Positions 11,792 to 25,629 of a stretch of DNA of 64,000 nucleotides are shown in pieces (within the stretch, counting starts at the first letter, position 1; every line of letters begins with the position of its first letter). The DNA comes from Thinopyrum elongatum (Eukaryota; Streptophyta; Magnoliopsida; Poales; Poaceae): positions 542,708,220 to 542,772,219 of the forward strand of contig CM022297.1 of assembly GCA_011799875.1 (NCBI GenBank), read 5' to 3'. Below the pieces are notes generated by a model. It searched no databases. It saw only the letters and a list, made by a program, of their open reading frames with translations, and was not told where the DNA came from. Made by a program: the position numbers and the translations under genes.

Positions 11792-12955
11792 AAAGTTGGT
11801 ATCAGAGCAGGTTTGGCAATAGGACACGCGGTCTAGGCGCGAGCGTTAGTAACCGGTAGTATAGGATCCAGTTGGCTTGCTGCACTTGTTTGTTGCATTT
11901 GTTTGTGCATAGCATGCATATAGACTAGATATTTTATCGCTAACGATGGATCTGGTGAGTGTAGGTGGCATCGGTTTCGATTCCCTACCTGCGCTCTCCA
12001 ATTTGCATATTTGTTCTTTGGTGTGGTGTCATCTTCGTCCCAGCGGAGTGATGCCAAGGTGCTAGGGGTGTCGATCACTAGCAACATTGATGCACCGGTA
12101 CCACACCAATATATTCTCTTCATCCACCCCTATCATTTCGGTGATAGACAAGTTCTATCCCGGATCGTGCCATTCCACTAGCCACTTCGGCAACCCTTAC
12201 TGATCCTTGTTATCAGAAAAGGGCAATACTTGCAAGCCTTTCTCTCCACCACTATCTCATTCCGCCACCTATTCTCTGGACGGATACGGTTTCCCTCCAT
12301 ATGCTTGATGATGTGGTCGTGACCTCCGTGTTCCGATCCCCGATCACCAAGTTCGTCCTTGCCTCCATGTCCAGATGGAACCGGTGTTAAGCCCGTGTTT
12401 GGTGTAGCCTTGTTTACACCAACTTCCTTTCCACACGTGGATTCACTTTCGTGCACATCGCCACAGCATGTTAGACCGTAATACCGGAGTTCTTGCGAGA
12501 TTTGTGTGCTTAGGTAGGAATGCATATTATTTCTATGAATAGCTGTAGAATGTGATATTGCTTGTGTGTGTGGTCTTGCTACTTTGTGTGCTTTTGTTTT
12601 AGTTGTTTCTTTTGCTTCTTTTATTTGGGACCTTGGTGTTACCTTATTTTCCCCTTATGGAAGTTGCTCACCAACCCTGAACCCAAAGAGTCAGTGAAGA
12701 GACAGCCATTTGGAAGCTCAGCTCATCAATATGAAATTTTCAGCAGACTGTGTTATACCGGGAATATTGGGCCTGAATATAAATGATATCCTGGCCTGGT
12801 TGATTATCAGCATCAAGTATTCATCAGTGTAACTATCACAGCAGTAATGATCGCATCAGCAAGAAGGCAAAAATCAGTCAGGACACAAGCTTGCCCCGGG
12901 AATCAAGTGGCTAGCTACACATGTTTCCATAGATATGGTGGACGTGCTGCCAAGG
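11792..12955 (+). mobile_element. Element B interior, left part, with primer site
   Basis: TGGTATCAGAGC (11797-11808) is complementary to the 3' end of initiator-Met tRNA and marks the primer site. The remainder to 12955 holds no reading frame with a recognisable domain. CAAGG at 12951-12955 is the left copy of the D2 target duplication. Confidence 0.75.
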
Positions 12956-13908
12956 TGTGACGACCCCGGCTTAATCGTGCACTAATCATACACGCAAATG
13001 CACACGATGAAGCCTAAGGACTCACTTGAAGATATCCCAACACAACTCTAAAACATAAATAAAGTCATACAAGCTTTATATTACAAGCCAGGGCCTCAAG
13101 GGCTCGAATACATAGCTCGATGGCATACAAGCGTCAGCGGAAGCATCAGATATCTGGGTACAGATATATTACAGAACAGAGATAAGCCTTCATAGAGGCG
13201 GGGCAAAATAAATACTATGATCGAAAGGCGTAGGCCTCCTGCCCTGGACCCTCCGATCCTACTCCTGGTCGTCGGTCGGCTCCTCGTAGTAGTAGTACTC
13301 GCCGGACGGGTAGTAGTAGTGGCCATCGATGGGGGCATCTGTCTCAGGGACTCCGATGTCTGGTGGCACCAAATGGATTATGGGGGAAAAAGAAAACAAA
13401 GCAAACGTGAGTACTCATCCGAAGTACTCAGCAAGCAAGGATCTACACTACATATGCAATATTATCAAAGGGGGATGTATATGTGGACTGGGCTGCATAA
13501 ATGCCAGAATAGAGGGAGAAAGCCTAGTCCTATCGAAGACTAGCATCTTCAACATCTTCAGCAGTCTTGCAGCATTAGAAGAGTGCAGATTAGCATAAAG
13601 TAAAGTAGTAGTAGTGTCATCAACCTCGGCCAGAGATCCTTTCTCGACCCCCTGCGAGAAAGCAATCCCAGAGCCGTACTATCCAGTTATCATCTCAAGT
13701 TCAAGTTGTACCGATCAGGATACAACTCCGAGTGTCCATTACCGTAGGACAGGCTATCGATAGATAAGTTCTTCCCTGCAGGGGTGCACCAAGTTACCCA
13801 CCACGCTCGCTTAACTCCGGCGGGACACACTTTACTGGGTCATGCCCGGCCTCGGCTAAGCAACACGCCGTAACCCGACCGAATACTTAACAGAGAGGTC
13901 AGCACGCC

Positions 13909-16900
13909 TGTGACGCCCCCGGCCCGATCGTGCACTAATCATACACGCAAATGCACACGATCAAGCCTAAGGATTCACGGGAAGATATCACAACACAACT
14001 CTAAAACATAAATAAAGTCATACAAGCTTTATATTACAAGCCAGGGGCCTCGAGGGCTCGAATACATAAGCTTGCGAACAAGCGTCAGCGGAAGCATCAG
14101 ATATCTGAGTACATATATGAAATAGAAACAGAAAGGCCTTTAGAAAGGCGGGGCAAAAATAAAACACTACGATCGAAAGGCGTAGGCCTCCTGCCTGGGA
14201 CCCTCCGATCCTAATCCTGGTCGTCAGTCAACTCGTAGTAGTATCCATCCTCTGGGTAGTAGTAGTAGTCGATCGACGGGGCATCTGTCTCAGGGGGCTC
14301 CGTCCTCTGGTCACGACAAACTGATAAGGGGAGAAAAGAAAAACAAAGCAACCGTGAGTACTCAGAAGTACTCAGCAAGCAAGGATCTACACTACATATG
14401 CAACATTTTCAAAGAGAGGCTGTATATGTGGACTGGGCTGCAGAAATACCAGAATAGAGAGAAGGCCTAGTCCTATCGAAGACTAGCATCTTCAGCGGTC
14501 TTGCAGCAATAGAAGAGAGCAGAACAGATCAATATAAAGTAGTAGTATCATTAAGTCTCAACCTCACCCAGAGATCCTTTCTCGACTCCCTGCGAGAAAG
14601 CAATCCCAGAGCCATACAGTCATCAACCTCGTCCTGAGATCCCTTCTCGACTCCCTGCGAGAAGCAATCCCAGAGCCATAGTATCCAAGTATCCAGTTCT
14701 AAATTGTATCAATCAGGATACAACTCCGAGTGTCCTTTACCGTAGGACCGGCTATCGATAGAAGTATTCTTCCCTGCAGGGGTGCACCAACTTACCCAAC
14801 ACGCTCGATTAACTCCGGCCGGACACACTTTCCTGGGTCATGCCCGGCCTCGGTCAAACGACACATCGCAACCCTACCTACAGCTCAGCAGAGAGGTCCC
14901 CGCCGATCTACATCCTAAGCGCAAGGGGGTCTTGGCCATCGCCCCTCGCCCTCCGGGTCGTTGCGCACACGGTGAAGCCAGGCACCAACACTACAGGAAG
15001 GCGCCGGTCCGTCCGTGCCGCCATGCTGAACTAGACGTCTGACAGAGCTTTCGGCTGATGCATACGATGCAGAACGCCCATACTATGCCCACGTGATGGT
15101 TAGTGCTATCAGACCAGAGGCCTGCTCGGATCAAATATCCAAATCGTTAGGACTAGGGGCTTGCGGTAATGAGCAAAGACTCACGAAAGATGTGACCCCG
15201 TCGCCCCGTCTCGAGGACTTGCTGCAAGGGTTAAGAATGCCTGGCCGCGCCTCGTATTCAGCACTCGGGCACCACACTGGCACCCGTCTTCACAACACTT
15301 GCCTCTCAGGCGCACGCGGGTACCCCTCAGGGTTGACCCGCCTATCCAAGTAACAGTGTAAAGTCCAAGTATCCGTGTGTCCATAACATCAGGGGAATCC
15401 GAGGTATCACCCTCGTTGGATTCCTACTCGATGTATCTGTCAAGGTGAACTCGGAGGAATCACCCTCACTTGGTTCACACTTGAGGTGTTGTATGACGGC
15501 GTCGTTATCAGAAGCGGTGAAGGAGGAATCACCCTCGATGACCATGACCGAATAGCTACTCTACAGAGTTAACATCAGAAGTGCTAGAAGAGGTTTCACC
15601 CTCGGCACTCGATAGTAACGCTGCAGTGTCGTTACAACTAAAGGGGGTGATGTGCGGTGTCGGGGCCTGGTCTTCAATCCCGTTGATCGGGTCTTTTGAC
15701 AATCCAGCACGGCAGTCGGGATAAGTGGGGTCACTGATAGGTCTCTACCCAGCCTAGACTAAACATTTTAGGATATGCAGGTAATTATCAACAGCAGGTT
15801 ACAACAAACAGGCTATGCATCAGAATAGGTAAAGCAGCAGCAGCAGCAATTCTAATGCAAGCATGAGAAATAGAATGGGCGATATCGGTATGCTCAAAGG
15901 GGGGGCTTGCCTGGTTGCTCGGCGGCAAGGGCAAGGTTGTCAACGGTGTCTTCAGGCTCCGGAGCTACGTCGATCTCAGGGACGACGTCGGTGTCGGGGT
16001 CTAACGAGAGAGAAGAGGGGGAGGAAACAGTATAAATACACAGCGAACAAGTGCAGCACAAAGCATAACATGGCAATACGCGGTGACGGAGGTGACCTAA
16101 CGCAGTGCCGGGTGATACTGGCGAAGGTGGGATCCATCCGGGAATGTTTTCCCGTCTCCGGACATTTGTCAGACAAATGACCGGAGGGGAACGGTTGCAT
16201 GTTCGGATACTTAGGGACATGTGACGGACGAACGGACCGTGCAGCCGAATTCGTCTCGTCGTTCTGAGCAATTTTCATGTACAAAGTTTTTCGATCGGAG
16301 TTACGGATTAAAAGATATGATTTTCTAAAGTTTTTATTAATTTCTGGAATTTATTTAATTTATTAAATCAACATTATCCGAAACAATGTCTTGCTGACGT
16401 CAGCATGACATCATGCCGACGTCAGCAGGCGTCCTGACAGGGTGGGTCCCACCTGTCATAGACTGTTAGGCTAATTAGGATTAACTAATTAAATTACTGT
16501 TTAATTAACACTAACTAGTTAATTAGATTAACCTAATCAGGATTAATTAACTAATTAATTAATTAATTAATTTAATTATTTTTATTTTTATTTTTTTTAA
16601 ACGTTCCAGGGGCGTGGGCCCCTCTTGTCATAGGCACAGGGGCCATAGTGGGTTCGGGCGTTGCGGGCGCCGCCCGAACAGGCGCAGAGGGTGTGGGCGC
16701 TGGGCGCAGCCCGAGCGGGCGCACGCCCAGGGGCACGCGGGGCGACGGACCCGGCTGGGCGCCGGAGCAGGGGGAGGCCGGTAGCCGAGCAGTGGCGGGG
16801 CTATGCAGGCGGCGCGAGCACGGGCGTCAGGCGATTGCGGGGCGAAGGCGAGGCCAGCGCGAGCACAGGCAACGACGGCCTCGGCGAGGGGCGGTGATCG

Positions 16901-18010
16901 GCGCCGGCAGCGGATGTAGCCGGCGAGCGGGGCGGCCACCGGACCGAGCGGTCAGGAGGTCGGAGCGCCGTGGGGAGATGGCGGCGGCGGCAGCGGCCGA
17001 GGCCAACCGCGAGCGGGGTGCGAGCGGGGCACGCACCGTGGCGGAGCAGCGCGGGGACGAGACGGCGCGGGGCGGCGTGCGGCCGCACGGCGTCGAGCAG
17101 CAGCAGGGCAAGTGCCGCGGCGACGTGGATGGGGGCGCGCGCGCAGGCGCGGCCGGATCCGGTGATGGGGGAGAGAGGGGGCGGACGAGGCTCACTTTGG
17201 AGCGTAGGGGGGACCGGCAGTGGGCTCGGGGAGGCGGACGGGGTGGCGATGTCGAGGCCGCTGGCGTCGGGGACGAGCGGCGATGGGATCGAGGCAGCGA
17301 GGTCGGGGTTGGGTCGGCGACGGAGGGGAGGCGACGGTGCAGGGGAGGGGCGCCGGCGTCACGGGCGAAGGGATCGAGCCCGATACCTCCTGGATCGGGG
17401 GGGGACTGGGGAACGAGGGGTGGGAGTGGGGGTGGACTAGGGTTCGGGGGGGATATGGGGGAGTAGGTGGGCCGGCTGGCCGGCCTGGTGGCCTGATGGC
17501 CTGCTGGGCCGAGGCCCAGTCGGGGGGGGGGGGGTCCCTTTTCTTTTTTTTTCTTTTTTTTCTTTTCTATATTCATTTCTTTTCTGTTTTGTTAATTGTT
17601 CAGGCCCCAAATGGTTTTTGTAAAAAGGGAGACCTAGTCCATAAATACCAGTGCTTTATTCCCTAACACCTAAAATTAGTTTGGGCAAAACATTATTTCA
17701 TATTTGTTTTAAATAAATTAAAAGGTAATTAAATATTTTCTTTAGTCACTGTTTGGGGATGTTTGAGTCACTTACCCAACTCCAATGATGTTGGTATCAA
17801 TTTTAGAATTGTCTCTGATTTATTTGCTATTTAATGAACAATTTAGTTTCTATGTTGGACAACTTTTATTTTCCACTTTCATTTAAATTTGGATTTTGAC
17901 TTAGGAGTTGAAATGCAATATGATGGTAATGATGATCATGCACTGTTAAACATGATGACATGGCATAATCAAAAGGGTGATTACTGTAGTTAACCACTGG
18001 GGGTGTTACA
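13909..18010 (-). mobile_element. Solo LTR D1 (Tekay-like, minus strand)
   Basis: This single uninterrupted LTR copy (4102 bp) runs TGTGACGCCCCCGGC...GGGGGTGTTACA on the plus strand. It is flanked by the perfect duplication ACGCC (13904-13908, 18011-18015) and inserted in D2. It belongs to the same broad family as the element C LTRs but in the opposite orientation. A CpG-rich block (about 16600-17520) gives long open frames on both strands that I regard as base-composition artefacts. A run of about 13 G followed by T-rich sequence lies at 17521-17570. Confidence 0.9.
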
Positions 18011-18015
18011 ACGCC

Positions 18016-19764
18016 GGACTAAACCTATGCCCCCGGGGTCTTGGGCCTTCGCCCCGGGAACTCCTGCACGTTGCGTGGGCGGCTGAAAGCAGACCTAGCA
18101 ACCCCTTAATACAAGCGCGGTTGCGTAACCAGTCCAATCCAGCGCGCGCCGCTCAGTCACTGACGTCCATTAAGCTCTGGCTGAAGTATACGACGTAGAA
18201 CGCCCATACTATGCCCACGTGATGGTTAGTGCTATCAGGCCAGAGGCCCCTCGGATCAAATATCCAAACCGTTTAGCGGTTTAGGAGTGCGCGGAAACGA
18301 GCAGAGACTCACGATCGATGTGACCCCGTCGCCCCGTCTCGAGGACTTGCGGCAAGGGCTAGGATTGCCCAACCACGCCTCATATTTATCTCGCGGACAC
18401 CCTCCAGGTCAACCCGTCTCCACATCACTTCGCAATATGCTCGCGCGGGTACCCCTCAGGGCTGACCCATCTTTAGTAATCATGATACAGTGCAAATCTC
18501 GGTATCAACAGTAGCCGTGTGTCCAACATCAAAGGGGAACCCTGAGGAATCACCCTCGATAGAATTCCCTCTGATGTTACCGTCAAGGTGAACGAAGGAG
18601 GAATCACCCTCGAGGTCCACACTTGAAGCATTGCTCGACGACGCTGTTATCAGGGGTGGTGTAGGAGGAATCACCCTCGCTTACCACGACCGATTAACTA
18701 ACCTACAAGGTTATCATCAGAAGTGCTGACGAGGCATCACCCTCGGCACTCGATAGTAACCCAGTAGTGTCGGCAACTAAGGGGGAAGTGATGTGCGGTG
18801 CCGGGGCCTGGTCTTCAATCTCGTTGATCGGGTCTTCTGATAATCCAGCGGGGCAGTCGTGATATAGTGGGGTCTCTGTCGGGTCTCTACCCAGCCTATA
18901 CTAAGCAGTTTAGGATAAGCAGGAAGGGAACAAGGCAGGTTACAATAAACAGGCTATGCAGCAGATTAGGTAAGACAGTAGCAATAGCAGTTCTAATGCA
19001 AGCATAAGAGAGAAGAGAATAGGCGATATAGGCATGTCCAAAATGGGGGTGCTTGCCTGTTTGCTCTGCGGCAAGGGCAAGGTCGTTGGTGGTGTCGTCG
19101 GGGACGTAGCCATACTCTAGAGCTGCGTCTGCCTCGGGAGCTACGTCAATGTCGGGGTCTACCGAGAGAGAAAAGGGGGAAGAAACAGGTAAACATAATG
19201 CAAACAGGGGCAACACAGGGCATGCTATACTATGGTGCAGTGCAGGGTTGCCTAAAGATGCATCTAAGTCAATTTAGTTATTTTAGGGTTTAAGTTGGAT
19301 TTATTAACCGGTATGTATGCACTATTCATCTACGGTATCGGGCTCAAAGTTACGAGTTCTCCTACGTAGGAGGTTCCTACATGGAAACAGATGACACGAT
19401 CAGTCTCGTCTCGTCGTTCTGAGCAACTTTCATGTTTTAACTTTTTCGATTCGAGCTACGGTTTAAAAGTTATTAATTTTTAAAGATTAAATGATTTTCT
19501 GGAATTATTTTTATTAACAGAAAATGATTTATGATGTTAGCATGATGTCAGCAGTCAACAGCGGCTGACCAGAGTCAAACCTGACATGTGGGGTCCACAT
19601 GTCAATGACTGAGGCTTAACAGAATTGATTTAAACTAATCCACAGAGTTATTTAACAGCTGGCCCCACATGTCATAGACTAATTAGCATTTTTAGTTTAT
19701 TTTTATTTATAAAAGTGTTTTAGTTAAATAACAGGGCGGTGGGGCCCGCGTGTCAGTGCACTGG
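18016..19764 (-). repeat. Middle part of solo LTR D2
   Basis: This resumes the D2 LTR after D1 and is collinear with about 14860-16450 of D1. Shared landmarks are the 'gcccatactatgcccacgtg' block, the repeated 'gaatcaccctcg' segments, and the block around 'gagagagaa'. It ends at 19764, where element C starts; ACTGG (19760-19764) is the left copy of the C target duplication. Confidence 0.82.
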
Positions 19765-22700
19765 TGTAACACCCCCAGTGGTTAGCCACAGTAATCCACT
19801 TTTGATAATGTCATGTCATCATGATCAACAGTGCTTAAACATCATTTGGAGCATATTTCTTTTCAAATTCAAATGGAAATTCAAACTTAAAGTGGAAAAT
19901 AAAAGTTGTTAAAATCAGAAACTAAATTGTTCATTAAATAGCAAGTAAATCAGAGACAATTCTAAAATTGAAACCAACATTATGGGAATTGGGTAAGTGA
20001 CTCAAACATCCTCAAACAGTGACTAAAGACAATATTTATTAACCTTTTATTTGATCTAAATTAATTATGAAATTATGTTTTGCCCAAACTAGTTTTCGCT
20101 GTTAGGATGCAATGCACCGTGATTTATGGGCTAGGTCTCATATTTTACAAAAACCATTTAGTGCTCAAACAATTAACAAAGAGAAAAAGAAAAACAGAAA
20201 ACAGAAAAAGAAATAAAGAAAAGAAAAAGGCCCACAGCACTGGGCCTAAGTGGCCACAGTGCCCGGCCCAGCCTGCGCAGCGCCGTCTCCCTCCGCCCGC
20301 ACTGCTCATGTCGCGCGCTGTCGAGCACCTGGCGCGCGTGCAGCCAGGCCCCCCCTCCGAGAGGTCGACAGCACGTCGCACTCGCCGGGGAGGATAAAGA
20401 GCATCTCCCGCACCCCCTGGCTCTCCCTCGCTCACTCTCTCTCGCTCTCCCTCGCCTCCCCATCTCACCCGAGCGCCACCGCCGCCATGGCTCTGGCGTA
20501 GCCACGGCCACCGTGCCCCTCTAGTCGCCTCTCCGTGTCCACGAGCTTCGCCGGCCTCGGCTACGCCATCTACACCGACGCGTTGGAGCCGGGAGCCACC
20601 GCGACGCCGTCACCTTCAACCTTCGGCCGCCGGTGATCGCCGCCTCGATTCATCGCCATCCGTCCTCCCCAGGCCCACCTTAGCACATCTGCAGGCTCTA
20701 CGTGAGCACCCCATCCTCCTCCCTCTCTCCCTGCGCTCTCCCCGTAGCCGTAGACGCTGCCCCCTTCTTGCTTGAACGCGCCACCGCGGAACAGGTCGCC
20801 TGCGTGCTCCCGGCGGCCTTTGGGCCCCGTGCCCGTGCCCAGTGTACTCCCCGCATCACATAGGGCCTCGCCGCGCTATTTGTTCGCTCGCCCGTGCGTT
20901 GTTTCGTTGTTCCCGAGCCGCACCCGAAGCCGCCGCCGCCCACCGTCGTCGTGCTGCTCTGTCTCGGCCTCCCCTGCCGCCGTGCACCCCACCACCGGAC
21001 GCGGCTCTATCTGCTCGTTCCAGAGAGCTAAAGAGCGCGTGAAATGGTGCCCCGTAGCTCTATTACGGGCTCGCCGGAGTTGTCACCGCGCTCGGGCTCG
21101 CCGGAGTAGCTTCGGTGGCCGACGCTGACCGGGCGCCCACGTGGCAGCCCCGGGCCCCACCGCTCAGCCACTGAACCTGGGCCCCGCTGTCCCCATTGAT
21201 CGGGTCAACCCGCTGACTGGGCTGGCCCTGTCACTGACATGCGGGCCCCACCACTTAAACATTTTAAAATAAATAAATAATAAAACTGATAATTCATTAA
21301 TTAGTTAATTAAATACTAATCTGTCGCTGAACTAGGGCCCACACCAAATTAATCTGTAATTAGTTTACATAAACCCTAATTAACCTAACAGAGGCTGACA
21401 TGTGGGTCCCACTGGACCCTCCTGTCAGGTTTGACTCTGGTTAGCCAGAGTTGACTGCTGACGTCATCTTTGCGTCATGCTGACGGCACCATTTACTGTT
21501 TTGGATAATTTGAATTAATAATAAATCTGTAATTTCAGAATATTGTTTAAATCTTTAGAAAATCATATCTTTTAAAATGTAGCTCGGCTCGAAAAACTTT
21601 CTACATGAAAGTTGCTCAGAACGACGAGACGAATCTGAATACATGGTCCGTTCGTCCGCCACACGTCCCTAACTATCCGAACATGCAACCGTTCCCCTCT
21701 GGTCATCTGTCTGACAATTGTCTGGAACCAGGAAAACATTCCCGAATGTTTTCCCTCTTCACCTATATCGTGTAGCACCGCGTCAGAACACCCTTAGCTC
21801 TGCGTATTGTCATGTCATGCTCTTGTTTGCTTTATATTTACTGTTTCCTCTCCCTCTTCTCTCTCGGTAGACCCCGCTACAGATGCATTTCCCGAGACAG
21901 ACGCAGCTCAGAAGCCCGACGACACCACTGACGACCTTGCCTTTGCCGCCGAGCAACCAGGCAACCCCCCCCCCCCCCCTTTGAAGCATCCGATTCGCCC
22001 ATTCTATTTTCTCATGTTTGCATTAGAATTGCTGCTGCTACTGCTTTACCTATTCTGATGCACAGCCTGTTTATTGTAACCTGCTATTGAAACCTTACCT
22101 GCTTATCTTAAACTGTCTAGTATAGGCTGGGTAGAGACCTATCAGTGACCCCACTTGTCCCGACTGCCCCGCTGGATTATCAGAAGACCCGATCAACGGG
22201 ATCGAAGACCAGGCCCTGGCACCGCACATCACCCCCTTAGTTGTACGACACTACAGCGTTACTATCGAGTGCCGAGGGTGATAACTCGTATAGCACTTCT
22301 GCTGTTAACCCTGTAGAGTAGCAGCTATTCGGTCGTGGTCATCGAGGGTGATTCCTCTCTCACCACTCCCGATAACGACGCTGTCGTGCAACACATCAAG
22401 TGTGAACCCATCGAGGGTGATTCCTCCTACGTTCACCTTGACAGTTACATCGAGTGGGTGTCCATCGAGGGTGATACCTCGGATTCCCCTAATGTTATGG
22501 ACACATGGATACTTGGACTTTACACTGTTACTTAGAAAGGCGGGTCGACCCTGAGGGGTACCCGCATGTGATGTTGAGACGGGTTGCCTGGATGGTGCCC
22601 GAGTGATGAATACGAGGCGCGGCCGGGCATTCTTAGCTCTTGCAGCAAGTCCTCGAGACGGGGCGACGGGGTCACATCGAACGTGAGTCTCTGCTCGTTT

Positions 22701-23896
22701 TCCGCAAGCCCCTAGTCCACTAACGATTTGGATATTTGATCCGAGCAGGCCTCTGGCCTGATAGAACTAACCATTACGTGGGCATAGTATGGGCGTTCTG
22801 CATCGTAGCATCAACCGAAAGCTCTATCAGACGTCCAGTTCAGCATTGCGGCCCGGTCGGATCGTGCCGTTAGCGCTGGTATCCACCCTGCTCGCAATGA
22901 CCCGGAGTGCACAGGGCGATGGCCCAAGACCCCTGAGCACTTAGGATGTAGACCGGCGGGGACCTCTCTGCTGAGCTGTAGGTAGGGTTGCGGTGTATCG
23001 TTTGGCCGAGGCCGAGCATGACCCAGGAAAGTGTGTCCGGCTGGAGTTAAGCGAGCGTGGTGGGTAAGTTGGTGCACCCCTGCAGGGAAGAAAACTTCTA
23101 TCGATAGCCGGTCCTACGGTAAAGGATACTCGAAGTTGTATCCCTATCGATACAACTAGAACTGGATACCTGTGATGATACCTGGATATGTGGCTCTGGG
23201 ATTGCTTTCTCGCAGGGAGTCGAGAAAGGATCTCTGGGTGAGGTTGATTATACTACTACTATTATACATATTGTGTTGATCTACTCTCTCCTATTGCTGC
23301 AAGACCAATGAAGATGCTAGTCTTCGATAGGACTAGGCTTTCCTCTCTATTCTGGCATTTCTGCAGCCCAGTCCACATATACAGCCTTCCTTTGATAATG
23401 TTGCATATGTAGTGTAGATCCTTGCTTGCTGAGTACTTCGGAGTACTCACGGTTGCTTTGTTTTCTTTTTCTCCCCATATCAGTTTGCCGTGACCAGATG
23501 ACGGAACCGCTGAGACAGCTACCCCCGCCGACGATCAAGTACTACTACCACCCCGAGGGTGGTTACTACTACGAGCTTGCCGACGACCAGGAGTAGGTTC
23601 GGAGGGTCCCAGGCAGGAGGCCTGCGCCTTTCGATCGTTGCTTTTGTTTTGCCCTGCCTTTCTAAAGGCTTTTCTGTTTCTGTTTCATATCTGTACTCAG
23701 ATTTCTGATGCTTCCGCTGACGCTTGTATGCCATCGAGCTATGTATTCGAGCCTTCGAGGCCCTGGCTTGTAATATAAGCTTGTATGACTTTATTTATGT
23801 TTAGAGTTGTGTTGTGATATCTTCCCATGAGTCCTTAGGCTTGATCGTGTGCATTTGCGTGTATGATTAGTGCACGATTAAGCCGGGGGCGTCACA
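19765..23896 (+). repeat. Element C 5' LTR
   Basis: It runs TGTAACACCCCCAGTGG...GGGGGCGTCACA over 4132 bp and is very similar to 25885-30026 (4142 bp), with scattered substitutions and small indels (for example one extra 'aaattc' in the 3' copy near 25987). It holds two CpG-rich blocks, one upstream-leader-like at about 20240-21130, and a series of 'tcgagggtgattcct' repeats around 22340-22480. Confidence 0.92.
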
Positions 23897-23899
23897 AGT

Positions 23900-23912
23900 T
23901 GGTATCAGAGCC
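23900..23912 (+). other. Primer binding site of element C
   Basis: TGGTATCAGAGCC lies three bases after the 5' LTR and is complementary to the 3' end of initiator-Met tRNA. This is typical of Tekay/Del chromoviruses. Confidence 0.85.
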
Positions 23913-24507
23913 GACTACCTGTAGGAACCCCCCTTTCCAACTCCTTGGCCGAAGTTGAGTCTAGTAGCCAGAAACTGTTTTACTAACTTGGCTGTGTGGC
24001 TTACGGGCCCACGTCGCCTTTGGGTGGTATTAGGATCTTTTACTCCTCGACCTATACTCTGGGACTCTGATCTCTCTTATATTCGGGTTAAAATTTTACT
24101 AACTCCAACATTTGGCTCTCGTGCTCACATCCACCCGGAGTTCTGAAAATATCCCCCCTTGCTTCAAGATTGTGGGCCAGGTTCTGCTTACAGGATCCTT
24201 TTATCGAGGGCACCCTGTGTTGTCACTTGCAGATTCCTCGCTCCCTCAGTTTTCTCCGACGCTGATGTAGCCTTTGCTATGTCTCGTTGTGTACTTCCTT
24301 ACCGCGTGCCTGCGCGCCACCTAGCTTGTCTAGCTGTGTTCGTTTCCGAACTCCTACCGTCATTTGTGCCCAACTCCGTGCATCATTCTGTATGTCTGTA
24401 ATGACTACTGTTATACACCTGATGCCTTATGTTCATTTCCATGTTACATCATGAACTCCATACACATGCAATTGTTATTTCTAAACTGCCCCTGTTGATT
24501 TGGCAGG

Positions 24508-25629
24508 ATGGCTGACGATCCTCCACCTCCACCTTATATTGCCGCAATGATGCAACAGTTTGAATTGAGCCGTCAGCTCAATGAGAGTTTGGTGAACCGT
24601 TTTGAACGCAACGATGCTCGTCAGGAGCCTGGGCCATTATCGCTTCTAGATTTCGTGCGCCTCAACCCGTCTGTTTTCCGCAACTCCACCAATCCTATGG
24701 ATGCTGATGATTGGCTTCGTGATATTCTGTTTGAGATGGAGTCAGCTAATGTGGCCCCTGACAGTTACGTCACCTTTGCGAGATTCCACTTAAAGGGTCC
24801 AGCTGCTCAATGGTGAGAAAGTCACAAGAGTATGTTGCCTGCTGAAACTGTAATCACTTGGCAGGAATTTCAGTCAGCTTTTCATGCACGGCACATTCCT
24901 CAAGGTCTGATGGACCACAAGAAGCAGGAGTTCTGCAAACTCTCTCAGGGTAAAATGACTGTTGATGAATATCAGAGGAAATTCCTTGAATTATCCCGCT
25001 ATGCTGAAGAAGACATCGCCACGGATGCCCGAAGACAAGAGAAGTTCCGTAATGAACTCCACCCAGACATCGAGCTTGCACTTGCTGCTCAAGACTTCAC
25101 CAACTTTACTACTCTTGTGAACAAGGCTATTCTGCTTGAGACTGTTCAAATGAAGCATAAGGAGTCACAGAAGCGCCATCGTGATGTTGGCTCATCTTCG
25201 GGCTTAGCACAGAAGCGTCGAGTCTGGATTCCCAACAACGTGTTCCGTCCAGCTGCCCCTGCGCCAAGGAAAAACCATAGTACACCACATGTTCCACCCA
25301 ATGCTCCTCTTCGTCCTGAAGATGGTCTGTGCTTCAAGTGTCGCAAACCAGGCCACCTTGCTAAGGACTGCCGCAAGACTCAGAATCAATTGGCTTTCCC
25401 TCATACTGGCCGTGGCAATGATCGTGGCAACAATCAGCCCCGCAACTATAATACTGGGTCTGCTACTCATGGTCATGGACACGCGTACAATATTGATATT
25501 GAACAAGTCCAGGATCAACCTGCCACTGAAATGGGTACCCTTCTCGTCAACCCAGTATCTGCTTCCGTTTTATTTGGTTCAGCAGCATCACATTCATTCA
25601 TCTCTGGAAAAATTTGCATTCATTCATGA
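24508..25629 (+). pseudogene. gag (and protease start) of element C, with one nonsense codon
   Basis: The ATG at 24508 follows the leader. The frame is open except for a TGA at 24814-24816 right after a Trp codon of the capsid region (FHLKGPAAQW), and it continues in the same frame to 25629. The capsid core shows the usual LDFVRLNP...DADDWLRD and EFCKLSQGKMTVDEYQRKF segments. A zinc knuckle CFKCRKPGHLAKDC lies near 25330-25371. The protease active site reads FGSAASHSF where the family has an Asp-Ser-Gly-Ala core, so the catalytic Asp appears lost, and the frame breaks soon after. The product cannot be functional as it stands. Confidence 0.88.

Noticed and set aside
16648..17576. Long open frames on both strands (272 and 249 codons)
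   Set aside because: They lie in the CpG-rich block of solo LTR D1, overlap each other on opposite strands and are low-complexity (Gly/Arg-rich or Pro/Ser/Arg-rich). Open frames here are expected from base composition.
22335..22480. Regular 'tcgagggtgattcct' repeats as a CRISPR-like or regulatory array
   Set aside because: They are internal repeats of the element C LTR, present again at 28465-28610 and in reverse in D1 and D2, with unequal spacing. They are part of the LTR, not an array.
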